From NCBI GenBank assembly GCA_002413795.1, contig DHXS01000009.1, positions 124,790 to 188,789 of the forward strand: 64,000 bases of DNA. The letters are read 5' to 3'. Under the pieces are notes generated by a model, which did no database searches, was not told the origin of the DNA, and was given only the letters and a program-made list of their open reading frames with translations. The stretch's first letter is position 1. Each line of letters starts with the position of its first letter. The DNA comes from Candidatus Saccharibacteria bacterium UBA5150. GTDB lineage: Bacteria > Patescibacteriota > Saccharimonadia > Saccharimonadales > UBA4665. A program made the position numbers and the translations under genes. Below are positions 6,336 to 14,367 of this stretch, in pieces.

Positions 6336-9300
6336 ATGAAACACCGTGTGAAACAGCTTATAAAAACCCTTGTCCCTCGCTCCAGGCCAATTTTTCTGTG
6401 CCTGATTTTGGCCGTATTTTTGTGGCAACCTAATGTGCTAGCAGACTCTCTTCCCATTGTTACCCCCGGTGGCAATATATCTGTATCCCCAGCGCCCCAA
6501 ACTAAGATGAACTATAGCGACGCTGCTACGATTCACCTTACTCTCAACTTGCAGGTTCAGGATAAACAAAATACTTCTTTTTCATATAATTTTGATGGTG
6601 CTACTCCTACGGGTACTTTTACGGATAGTAAAATCTTCGATAGCAACCATGAGTACGACCTGGCCGGCTGTCATAAATCAACAATAACAGTGGGCAGTCT
6701 AGGCTCTGCTGACGCAAAATTAGACCTGTGGACACAAGATACTGGTACAAACAAATGTACTGAAATAAAATACTCCGCCAAAGTTGACAACACCGACGCC
6801 GGTAAGACAGCCTTTGTGAGGAGTAGCGCTGATACAATCACCATGCAGCCAGAGGAAGATCATGTAGCTGTAATCTTGAAGGTAAACACTAATAATTCGA
6901 AAGAATTCAAAGTCACAGGCGTCAAAGATACAGGACTTGTTGGGAATGTCTGTGATGAATTAGGTCCTCTAGAATCTTGTCACGACATCTCTGATGTAAC
7001 TCTAACTCTACAGGACAAGAAGCACGGCTCAGTAACTATAAAAAGTTACACTAAATCCAGTGATCCCTTACACAATCCCACTATAACTAAAACTTTCAGC
7101 GTAATAATTGCCGATTCATCTGCTGATGGGGCCGCGGCGCAGGGAGCTAACACGCCGGGCAGTGGTAGCAAGGACCTGGGCTGTGATGCATCGTTCAGCA
7201 ATCCGCTTACCTGGATAATCTGCCCGGTTATTGATATATTGGACGGCACTATCGAGGTCGTTGACGGCTGGATTACGGATGAGCTTACTATCCCGCCAAA
7301 CGAGATATTCTGCACCAATAATGATGTCTGCGGGGCTTACCACGCGGCCTGGTCGTCATTTCGGGACATAGCCTTGGGCTTAATGGCAATCGCCGGGCTT
7401 GTAATAGTCATAGCCGAAGCTTTGGGCCTGGAAATATTAGACGCCTATACTATTCGCAAAACCCTGCCCAGGCTTTTGGTAGCCGCTATTGCCATAACAT
7501 TGTCGTGGCCATTAATGAAGTTCGCTGTTACGCTCAGCAATGATTTGGGCGCTGGCGTTAAGTATCTTATAGACGCGCCGTTTTCTAGTTTGGGCGGCAA
7601 AGTACACCTGGATTTTAGCCAGAGTCCATTTGGCCATATAGGTTCCTTCTTTTTCGGTGGGGCGGCTTTTGCTGCCGCGATCGCCAGCGCAGTCATCTTT
7701 ATAGGCATTATCCTGTCGCTTGTAGGAACGGCGGCTTTGGCCGTCTTTGTGGCCATACTGGTACTGGTCTTGCGACAGATCGCGGTAATATTGCTCATAC
7801 TTATAGCGCCCATAGCGATTGTGTTTTACATACTGCCGAATACCTCAAGATTTTATAAGTTGTGGTGGGAGTCGTTTATCAAAGCCCTGCTTATGTTCCC
7901 GCTGATAATCGGCTTTATCGCCGCCGGGCGGGCCTTTTCGTTTGTGTCGCTTGCTAATCCTGATAATCCTCTTCTTAATCAAATAATAGGCTTCCTGGCT
8001 TACTTTGCGCCCTACTTTATGATCCCGATCACATTTAAGCTTGCCGGCGGCGCAATGAGCAGTATCGGTGGCTTCGTCAACCAGCGCGCTCAGGGCGGCT
8101 TCCAGGGCTTGCGTCAGAACCGCGCCAACCAAGTCAAGAAAAAACTGGCTGCCGGTCGACAGCGAGCCCTGGGCGCCAGGGTCTTCAAAAATGCGCCTCT
8201 AAACTCACGGCGAGAAAAGGTAAACAGTGCCATACAATCGGCCGCCTTGCTGGGCCAGGCTGGCAAAAACCCCCTCCGTATGGCTGATCGAATAAGGGCG
8301 GCAAAGGGAACTGCAAACTTTAGTAACGCCCTACAGGGTCTAGAGAATTCCAAAGCTTTCGCAATGCTTAAGGGCGATGATGAGGCGTCTCACGCAATCT
8401 TACATGGTAGGGGTACTCGAGCCGATCGAATGGCCTGGCTTAGAGCAAAAGGATTCGACGAAGAGACCGCCAAACAGAAGAATGCTCATATTGAAAATGT
8501 ACTTGCCGCGGCCGAACAGGAAGGACTGAGCCCGCAATCGATAAGGCAGGCTGCTGTCTTAAGCGCAGTTCAGGCTAGTACGTCATATGACACAGACCCA
8601 GTCACTGGCGAAAGGGGCGTCGGCAAGTTGCTTAGTGACATTGACATGGCTTCTGGAGGTGACGAACAGACCAGAGCACAGATGGTAGGACGTGTTAAGC
8701 AGCTCGCATCGCAGGCTGGCCGAGGGGACCTGTCAGCGCCCTTCAGTGATGAATTCAAGACCTCGAGGAATATCGCTATGCAGGCTATTAACAGCACCGC
8801 CCCCAACTCAGAAGCCAGGAGGGACGCAATTCAGCAAGCTAATGCTGCCCTAACCGACAAAATTATCGACGTGGAGGGCCCCGGTTTCGTATTGGGTGGC
8901 AAGGGCCGGATGGTTGAAGAACTAATGCCGGCCCTGCAGCGTCGCATCCAAAGAGCTGCCCAAAATGTTGAAGCCGCAAACCTCAGTGAAACTGGAACGG
9001 TTGATATTACAGACGGTGAAGGCAACGTACGCACGCTGACCGCCGATGATGCAAATCGCGAAATGCGAGAGGTTCTGGCGTCGACAGCTGGCCTACATGA
9101 CTTAGTTTCTCAGATAAGCCCAGAGAAGGGACGCTTGTTAGCAAGCGGGCTTTTGACTCACAATATACCGGGCTTTGCAACTACCGTTGAGCAAGAAATT
9201 GATAGTTTCCAAATGGATCCTGAATTTGTACGTATGCGCGGCGCGTATGAACGAAACCTTGCAAGGCAAGCAGGAGGAAACACAGGAGGCATGGATCCAG

Positions 9301-9377
9301 CGGAAGCTGCTCGACTTCAGCAACTGGCTGGAGGACAACCTCCCATACCACCGGTCGAGGGATCCACTCCTGGCTAA
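6336..9377 (+). CDS. TrbL/VirB6-like type IV secretion membrane channel protein
   Basis: A 1013-residue protein. A signal-like segment (about 20-37) is followed by about 280 residues of extracellular beta-rich sequence with several cysteines, then a polytopic core (about 330-580) with at least six hydrophobic helices (FRDIALGLMAIAGLVIVIAEAL; LRQIAVILLILIAPIAIVFYILP; FMIPITFKLAGGAMSSIGG), and a roughly 430-residue charged soluble tail starting QRAQGGFQGLRQNRANQ. The core resembles TrbL/VirB6, the polytopic inner-membrane component of type IV secretion channels. The long carboxy tail is probably cytoplasmic. It heads the rightward block that continues with PrgI and VirB4. Start chosen at 6336; no Shine-Dalgarno is visible. 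Confidence 0.82.
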   Translation: MKHRVKQLIKTLVPRSRPIFLCLILAVFLWQPNVLADSLPIVTPGGNISVSPAPQTKMNYSDAATIHLTLNLQVQDKQNTSFSYNFDGATPTGTFTDSKIFDSNHEYDLAGCHKSTITVGSLGSADAKLDLWTQDTGTNKCTEIKYSAKVDNTDAGKTAFVRSSADTITMQPEEDHVAVILKVNTNNSKEFKVTGVKDTGLVGNVCDELGPLESCHDISDVTLTLQDKKHGSVTIKSYTKSSDPLHNPTITKTFSVIIADSSADGAAAQGANTPGSGSKDLGCDASFSNPLTWIICPVIDILDGTIEVVDGWITDELTIPPNEIFCTNNDVCGAYHAAWSSFRDIALGLMAIAGLVIVIAEALGLEILDAYTIRKTLPRLLVAAIAITLSWPLMKFAVTLSNDLGAGVKYLIDAPFSSLGGKVHLDFSQSPFGHIGSFFFGGAAFAAAIASAVIFIGIILSLVGTAALAVFVAILVLVLRQIAVILLILIAPIAIVFYILPNTSRFYKLWWESFIKALLMFPLIIGFIAAGRAFSFVSLANPDNPLLNQIIGFLAYFAPYFMIPITFKLAGGAMSSIGGFVNQRAQGGFQGLRQNRANQVKKKLAAGRQRALGARVFKNAPLNSRREKVNSAIQSAALLGQAGKNPLRMADRIRAAKGTANFSNALQGLENSKAFAMLKGDDEASHAILHGRGTRADRMAWLRAKGFDEETAKQKNAHIENVLAAAEQEGLSPQSIRQAAVLSAVQASTSYDTDPVTGERGVGKLLSDIDMASGGDEQTRAQMVGRVKQLASQAGRGDLSAPFSDEFKTSRNIAMQAINSTAPNSEARRDAIQQANAALTDKIIDVEGPGFVLGGKGRMVEELMPALQRRIQRAAQNVEAANLSETGTVDITDGEGNVRTLTADDANREMREVLASTAGLHDLVSQISPEKGRLLASGLLTHNIPGFATTVEQEIDSFQMDPEFVRMRGAYERNLARQAGGNTGGMDPAEAARLQQLAGGQPPIPPVEGSTPG

Positions 9378-9396
9378 TGAGCGGGCACAAAATCAA

Positions 9397-9425
9397 TTGA
9401 CATTTTACCCTGATTATGCTAATGT
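9397..9425 (+). promoter_or_regulatory. consensus promoter giving a leaderless transcript
   Basis: TTGACA (9397-9402), a 17-base spacer, then TAATGT (9420-9425) with an extended TG at 9417-9418. The -10 box ends 6 bases before the ATG at 9432, so transcription should begin at or next to the start codon. Confidence 0.7.
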
Positions 9426-9431
9426 TTATAT

Positions 9432-10217
9432 ATGTCTGGCTACCAAGATCACACTGGCGCACATTCTCCTCGAACTTCTGAGGCTTTCACGCCTGTTACC
9501 AGAAAATCAACTGCTCCTGCCTTCAAAAGTCCGGAGCTTTCAGTACCTATACCAAGAGAGGTTGTGCCTGGTCCTGACGACCTAGATTATCCAGACATAG
9601 AAACGGCCTTTGATCCCCACGCGATTGTTGCTGGCGGGCAGCTGCCTGAAGTTCGTCCCTTCTTCGCTGATACACGCGCCCGCATGGCGGAATGGCGTGC
9701 CGGAAGGATACAAAAAAAGCTAGAGGGCTTGGCTCAGGAACAGAAGCAGCTCCGATATATTGGCGAGAGAGTCATACAGGGCAAAGGCTATCTATCGTTA
9801 AATCCCGAAGGACTTCCCGCGGATACTGATAGGCCACACAGATCATTGGAGACAGGCCCTGGTGCACGTTTGGATAGGATTCAAAAGCGCCGTATGAATG
9901 TCGGAAGAACCGCACTTCAAATAGCGGCCGCACATCCAGAGGTTGTGGGAAGTAAGCAAACTCTTAGGCCGTTCTTTCGCGAATATGACAAAGGCCCAGA
10001 TGGCCGAATGCAACGATCCTGGGGTGAGCGCTTGGCTCTTGGCACATCCGCTCGCAAATTCCGCAACAACGAGAGAATGCAAAGGCTTTTCTACGATAGG
10101 CTATTCAAGCACGTTGTGACTAAGCCCAGCCGTGATGCTCATGGGCTCCCAGAAAGACGTGATAAGTTAACCCTTAGGGCCGAAGCCCTGCGTAGGCACG
10201 CTTCCTCTGATGAGTAG
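9432..10217 (+). CDS. hypothetical basic soluble protein of the secretion block
   Basis: A 261-residue protein with no signal or membrane helix. The first 75 residues are Pro/Ser/Thr-rich; the rest is rich in Arg and Lys and looks helical (RARMAEWRAGRIQKKLEGLAQEQ; RKFRNNERMQRLFYDRLFK). I do not recognise a family. Its position between the TrbL-like channel and PrgI, on the same strand, suggests a cytosolic or membrane-peripheral accessory of the secretion apparatus. It has its own consensus promoter directly abutting the ATG. Confidence 0.7.
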   Translation: MSGYQDHTGAHSPRTSEAFTPVTRKSTAPAFKSPELSVPIPREVVPGPDDLDYPDIETAFDPHAIVAGGQLPEVRPFFADTRARMAEWRAGRIQKKLEGLAQEQKQLRYIGERVIQGKGYLSLNPEGLPADTDRPHRSLETGPGARLDRIQKRRMNVGRTALQIAAAHPEVVGSKQTLRPFFREYDKGPDGRMQRSWGERLALGTSARKFRNNERMQRLFYDRLFKHVVTKPSRDAHGLPERRDKLTLRAEALRRHASSDE

Positions 10218-10283
10218 GCCTGCGAACTTCGCGAAACCGCCCGGCTGTTAGGCCACTAAAAACTCTTAGAACATTGCCGCTAA

Positions 10284-10292
10284 TGCTATAAT
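10284..10292 (+). promoter_or_regulatory. extended -10 promoter before the PrgI gene
   Basis: TG (10284-10285), one base, TATAAT (10287-10292). The GTG start of the PrgI gene is at 10302, 9 bases after the hexamer, so the transcript is essentially leaderless. The -35 (CTTAGA at 10265) is weak, as expected with an extended -10. Confidence 0.65.
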
Positions 10293-10301
10293 TAAGGCGT
10301 T

Positions 10302-11372
10302 GTGGCAACATACAAACTGATTCAGGATATTGAGGCTGAGGATAAAATCCTTGGGCCGCTGACGCTCAGGCAGTTTATTTTCGCGCTGATCTCTATTTTT
10401 TTCTTTTACATCTGCTTTATTTTGCTGACCAAGGGCGGTGTCTACTTCTTGGCGGTGTTTTTGCCGCCGGCCCTCTTTTTTGGTTTTTTTGCCCTGCCGT
10501 TTGGCCGCGACCAGCCGACCGAGATTTGGGCGCTGGCTAAACTGCGCTACTGGTTCAAGCCCCGTCGGCGGATTTGGGACCAGAGCGGCGTTAAAGAACT
10601 GGTGACCATCACGGTGCCCAAAAAAGTCGAGCGGGTGCTGAGCAACGGTCTGAGCCAAACGGAAGTTAAGAGCCGCCTGCAGGCCTTGGCCAATACCATC
10701 GACAGCCGCGGTTGGGCCATTAAGAATGTTGACGCTTATGTATCGCCGACCGTGATGTCGGGTAGTAGCGACCGCCTGCTGGACATTGGCGCTATGCCGC
10801 AGGCCGTGTCGGATGATGATATCGTGCCGGCCGATGATATGCTGGATGCCGGCAGCAATCCAATTGCCCAACAGTTTGAAAGTATGATCACGCGTTCCAG
10901 TCGGGATCACCGGCAACAGTTGATCGATACGCTTAACGACGTGCGGGCCAAAGACGCCGCTTCGCCGGCGGCCGATTACTGGTTTATGAACGGTAGTGCG
11001 GTCCCGGCAGCGGCGCCGGCAATTCCGACCGCTGTATCTATTCCGGCGCCCATAGTTACTGCTCCCCCCGAAACTCAGTCGGCACCATTGCCGACCATGG
11101 AAGATGACGCCGGCGAGGCGGTATTGTCGGCCCAATTGCATGCCCAGTCCCAAGAGTCGACGCCCTACGAAAATATGCGCACCGTTCAGCCGCTGGCAGT
11201 AGCGCCGTCCGCACCCCAAGTACCGGTGACGCCACCAGCGGTGACACCACCGGCCGACCCTGCTATACTATCCTTGGCAAATAACGACGATTTCAACGTG
11301 GCAACGCTGGCCCGCGAAGCCAAGAAAGCCAAGGGCGATACGGGGGATGAAGTTGTCATCCCGCTGCACTAA
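10302..11372 (+). CDS. PrgI family protein (VirB3-like component)
   Basis: A 356-residue protein. The first 100 residues match the PrgI family: TYKLIQDIEAEDKILGPLTLRQF, a pair of hydrophobic helices (about 27-45 and 48-66), and FGRDQPTEIWALAKLRYWFKPRRRIW. PrgI proteins occur beside VirB4/TraC ATPases in Gram-positive conjugation systems and fill the place of VirB3. The remaining 250 residues are a soluble Pro/Ala-rich tail, much longer than a minimal PrgI. The start is GTG, with a -10 box immediately upstream and no Shine-Dalgarno. The VirB4-type genes follow. Confidence 0.82.
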   Translation: MATYKLIQDIEAEDKILGPLTLRQFIFALISIFFFYICFILLTKGGVYFLAVFLPPALFFGFFALPFGRDQPTEIWALAKLRYWFKPRRRIWDQSGVKELVTITVPKKVERVLSNGLSQTEVKSRLQALANTIDSRGWAIKNVDAYVSPTVMSGSSDRLLDIGAMPQAVSDDDIVPADDMLDAGSNPIAQQFESMITRSSRDHRQQLIDTLNDVRAKDAASPAADYWFMNGSAVPAAAPAIPTAVSIPAPIVTAPPETQSAPLPTMEDDAGEAVLSAQLHAQSQESTPYENMRTVQPLAVAPSAPQVPVTPPAVTPPADPAILSLANNDDFNVATLAREAKKAKGDTGDEVVIPLH

Positions 11373-11426
11373 AGCCCCGTTGGCAATCGACGTCCGATCA
11401 TGAAACAAAAGGTGGGTTAATTAATC

Positions 11427-12362
11427 ATGGATCCCTCGGCACCGAATCAACCAGGCACCAATCCGGCCGGTGGGCAGGCGCCGCCCCAGGCCGCCCCGCC
11501 TGCCCAGCCGGTGCAACCCACTCAGCCTTATGCCGGCCAAGCGCCGCTGATACCGGGGCAGTCCATCCCGCCGGCCGACAACAGCCGGCCTTTCACGGTG
11601 GCCGATCCGAACCAGCCTAAGGCCAAGAAAGCGGTTCGGCCTAACAGCACCCAGAACTCCTTGCAAATCGCCGAGGTCCGCGATGGTATCGTTATCATGA
11701 ACGACGGTTCGTACCGCTCGGTGGTGATGGTTAAGAGCATCAACTTTGACCTGATGAGTCCCCAGGAGCAGGAAGCCGTCGAATACAGCTACCAGGGCTT
11801 TCTGAACTCGCTTTATTTCCCGATCCAGATCTTTCTGCGTTCCCAGAAAGTCGACTTGCGGCCTTACATCGAAAGGCTCGACAAGATCCGTACCGAGCAC
11901 GACAATATGCTGTTGGCCCTGCTGATGGAAGATTACATCGGCTACATTGGCTCGCTAAGCGAACAGACCAACATCATGGATAAGAAATTCTACGTGGTGG
12001 TGCCGTTCTTTCCCGTGGTTGATGTTCAGAAGGGAATCGCGCAAAGCAAAAACTTCCTGGCCGGGCTGGGCGGGGTTTTTAAGCCGAAGGAACAACACGT
12101 CACCATTAACGAGCCCGAGCTGGAGAACGCCAAAACCGAGTTGCGCAACCGGGTTCAGGCCGTACTGGCCGGCCTTCTGCAATGCAGTATTCAGGGCCTG
12201 CCGCTGGATACCCAGGAGCTTATTGAGCTTTACTACGACACCTACAACCCCGATACGGCCACCCGGCAGAAGCTCAAAGACTTTGGCAATCTGACGGCCG
12301 ATGTCATCACCAAGGGTGAAGGCTCGGCGCCTCAGGCCCACTTACAAAGGGAGCTCCAGTAA
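11427..12362 (+). CDS. TraC/VirB4 amino-terminal-domain-like protein
   Basis: A 311-residue protein. About 75 residues of Pro/Ala/Gln-rich sequence precede a folded domain (QIAEVRDGIVIMNDGSYRSVVMVKSINFDLMSP; FLNSLYFPIQIFLRSQKVDLRPY) of the type found at the amino terminus of TraC/VirB4-family ATPases. It has no Walker motifs. Its stop overlaps the start of the ATPase gene (TAATG at 12360-12364), so the two should be made together. It appears to be a detached VirB4-type amino-terminal module that could assemble with the ATPase at the membrane; this is an inference from sequence and coupling. Confidence 0.75.
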   Translation: MDPSAPNQPGTNPAGGQAPPQAAPPAQPVQPTQPYAGQAPLIPGQSIPPADNSRPFTVADPNQPKAKKAVRPNSTQNSLQIAEVRDGIVIMNDGSYRSVVMVKSINFDLMSPQEQEAVEYSYQGFLNSLYFPIQIFLRSQKVDLRPYIERLDKIRTEHDNMLLALLMEDYIGYIGSLSEQTNIMDKKFYVVVPFFPVVDVQKGIAQSKNFLAGLGGVFKPKEQHVTINEPELENAKTELRNRVQAVLAGLLQCSIQGLPLDTQELIELYYDTYNPDTATRQKLKDFGNLTADVITKGEGSAPQAHLQRELQ

Positions 12363-14326
12363 TGTTTGGGCGCCACAAACAACCGCCCCTGGATCCGATG
12401 GCCATTGCCCAGCAGCAACGGGCCCGCGAGGAGCAGGAGGTTCAGGCCGCTTTCCAAAAGGGCATTACAGCCCTGCGCGATTTTATCGCCCCCAGCTCAC
12501 TGGAATTTAAAAACACCCACTTCCAGCTGGGCACCCGCTACGCGCGGACTTACTACGTTTACGGCTACCCGCGCCAGCTTTACACCGGCTGGCTGAGCAG
12601 TATGGTTAACCTCGACGAAATAATTGACCTGAGCATGTACATTTACCCGGTGGAAAGCCAGGTCGTGCTGGAGAACCTGCGCAAAAAAGTCACCCAGCTG
12701 GAGGCCGGCATCCAGATCGAGGCCGAGAAGGGCCGGGTGCGCGACCCGGGCAAGCAAGCGGCCATCATGGACGCCGAGGAAATGCGCGACAAACTGCAGG
12801 TCGGCGAAGAGCGCTTCTTCAGATTTGGGTTGTACTTCACCATTTATGCCAATTCGCTGGAAGAGCTGGAATTTATCAGCCATAAGGTCGAGTCGATGCT
12901 TGGCCAACAGCTGGTTTACAGCAAACCGGCCTCTTCGCAACAGGAGCAGGGGCTGAACAGCACCGTGCCGCAATTGGTCGACCAATTGCAGATTCGCCGC
13001 AATATGAGCACCGGCGCGCTCAGCACCAGTTTCCCGTTCACCAGCGCCGACTTAACGCAAGATAACGGCATTTTGTATGGCATTAACATGCACAACTCCG
13101 GACTGGTTATTTTTGACCGTTTCTCCTTAGAAAACGGCAACTCGGTGGTCTTTGCTAAGTCCGGCGCCGGCAAATCGTTCACGGTTAAGCTGGAAGCCCT
13201 GCGCAGTATGATGTTCGGCACCGAAATCTTCATCATTGACCCCGAGAACGAATACGAACGCATGAGCGAAGCCGTCGGCGGTGCCTATGTGCGCCTGAGC
13301 CTCAACTCGGCAACCCGCATAAACCCGTTCGACTTGCCGAAAGTGGTCGACGCCGAGGAAGCTGACAACGCCCTGCGCTCCAACCTGATCACCCTGCACG
13401 GCTTATTGCGCCTGATGATGGGCGGCGCCCAGGTGCAGATGCAGGGCACTTCCGCCATGTCGATGCCGGCGCTGGCCCCCAGCGAAGAAGCTGACCTGGA
13501 CGCCGCGCTGATCGAAACTTACGCCAAGGCCGGCATCACCAACGATCCGCTGACCCACACCGGCACGCCGCCGACCATCGCTGACCTCTACGACACTCTT
13601 CTGCACATGGGCGGCACCGGGCCGCAATTGGCACAGCGGGTACGCAAATACACCAGCGGCACTTTCGCCGGCATCTTTTCCCAGCAAAGCAACATTGATA
13701 TCGAAAATCCGCTGGTGGTCTTTAACCTGCGTGACCTGGAAGACGAACTGCGGCCGGTTGCCATGTATATCGTTCTTAATTATATCTGGAACAAGACTAA
13801 GTCCGACCAAAAGCGCCGCCTGCTGATTGTTGACGAGGCCTGGCAGTTGATGAAATACGAAGACTCGGCCAACTTTATGTTCAGCCTGGCCAAGCGGGCC
13901 CGCAAGTACAACTTGGGCATTACCACCATCAGCCAGGACGTCGAGGATTTCATGGGCTCACGCATGGGCCGAGCCATCGTGGCCAACTCATCGATGCAAT
14001 TCCTTTTGAAGCAATCGCCCAGCGCCGTTGATGTCCTGGCCGATGTTTTCAAACTGACCAGTGAAGAAACCAAGCGCCTCAGCCAATTCCCGGTCGGCCA
14101 GGGCCTGTTTTTCGCCGGCCAGAACCACGTGCACTTGCAGGTGGTAGCCAGCCCGACCGAAACCGGCCTGATTACCACCGATCCGCAGCAGCTCCAGAGG
14201 ATTGAGGCCGCCGAAGCGGCCGGCCGGGCCGGCGGCGAATTCAACCAGCCGTCCGGCACCATCGACCTCGACAACCGCCTCTCACCCGGCAGTGCCGGTA
14301 ACACCGCTGCCGGCGCACAGCCTTAG
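12362..14326 (+). CDS. virB4: VirB4-family type IV secretion ATPase
   Basis: A 654-residue ATPase. The amino-terminal third is the VirB4 entry domain (FQLGTRYARTYYVYGYPRQ; YIYPVESQVVLENLRKKV). The ATPase core has the Walker A motif AKSGAGKSFTVKLEAL (about 264-279), a following strand FIIDPENEYERM, the Walker B motif LLIVDEAWQLM and the downstream TTISQDVEDFM segment. VirB4 proteins power assembly and substrate or pilus handling in type IV secretion systems from the cytoplasmic face. The carboxy terminus is a Gly/Ala-rich tail. It is coupled to the preceding gene by a TAATG overlap. No VirD4 or VirB11 is present in the window. Confidence 0.93.
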   Translation: MFGRHKQPPLDPMAIAQQQRAREEQEVQAAFQKGITALRDFIAPSSLEFKNTHFQLGTRYARTYYVYGYPRQLYTGWLSSMVNLDEIIDLSMYIYPVESQVVLENLRKKVTQLEAGIQIEAEKGRVRDPGKQAAIMDAEEMRDKLQVGEERFFRFGLYFTIYANSLEELEFISHKVESMLGQQLVYSKPASSQQEQGLNSTVPQLVDQLQIRRNMSTGALSTSFPFTSADLTQDNGILYGINMHNSGLVIFDRFSLENGNSVVFAKSGAGKSFTVKLEALRSMMFGTEIFIIDPENEYERMSEAVGGAYVRLSLNSATRINPFDLPKVVDAEEADNALRSNLITLHGLLRLMMGGAQVQMQGTSAMSMPALAPSEEADLDAALIETYAKAGITNDPLTHTGTPPTIADLYDTLLHMGGTGPQLAQRVRKYTSGTFAGIFSQQSNIDIENPLVVFNLRDLEDELRPVAMYIVLNYIWNKTKSDQKRRLLIVDEAWQLMKYEDSANFMFSLAKRARKYNLGITTISQDVEDFMGSRMGRAIVANSSMQFLLKQSPSAVDVLADVFKLTSEETKRLSQFPVGQGLFFAGQNHVHLQVVASPTETGLITTDPQQLQRIEAAEAAGRAGGEFNQPSGTIDLDNRLSPGSAGNTAAGAQP

Positions 14327-14328
14327 CG

Positions 14329-14334
14329 TATAAT
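14329..14334 (+). promoter_or_regulatory. -10 box upstream of the wall-peptidase gene
   Basis: TATAAT just after the virB4 stop; a start near 14341 would leave a 27-base leader before the ATG at 14368, containing a weak AGGG purine run. No good -35 is evident. Confidence 0.4.
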
Positions 14335-14367
14335 AAAACCATAAGGTTTTTAGGGTAAGACAAACAT

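Noticed and set aside
10266..11219. 317-residue antisense frame opposite the PrgI gene
   Set aside because: Arg/Gly/His-rich shadow translation of a GC-rich gene; no ribosome site, no recognisable domain.
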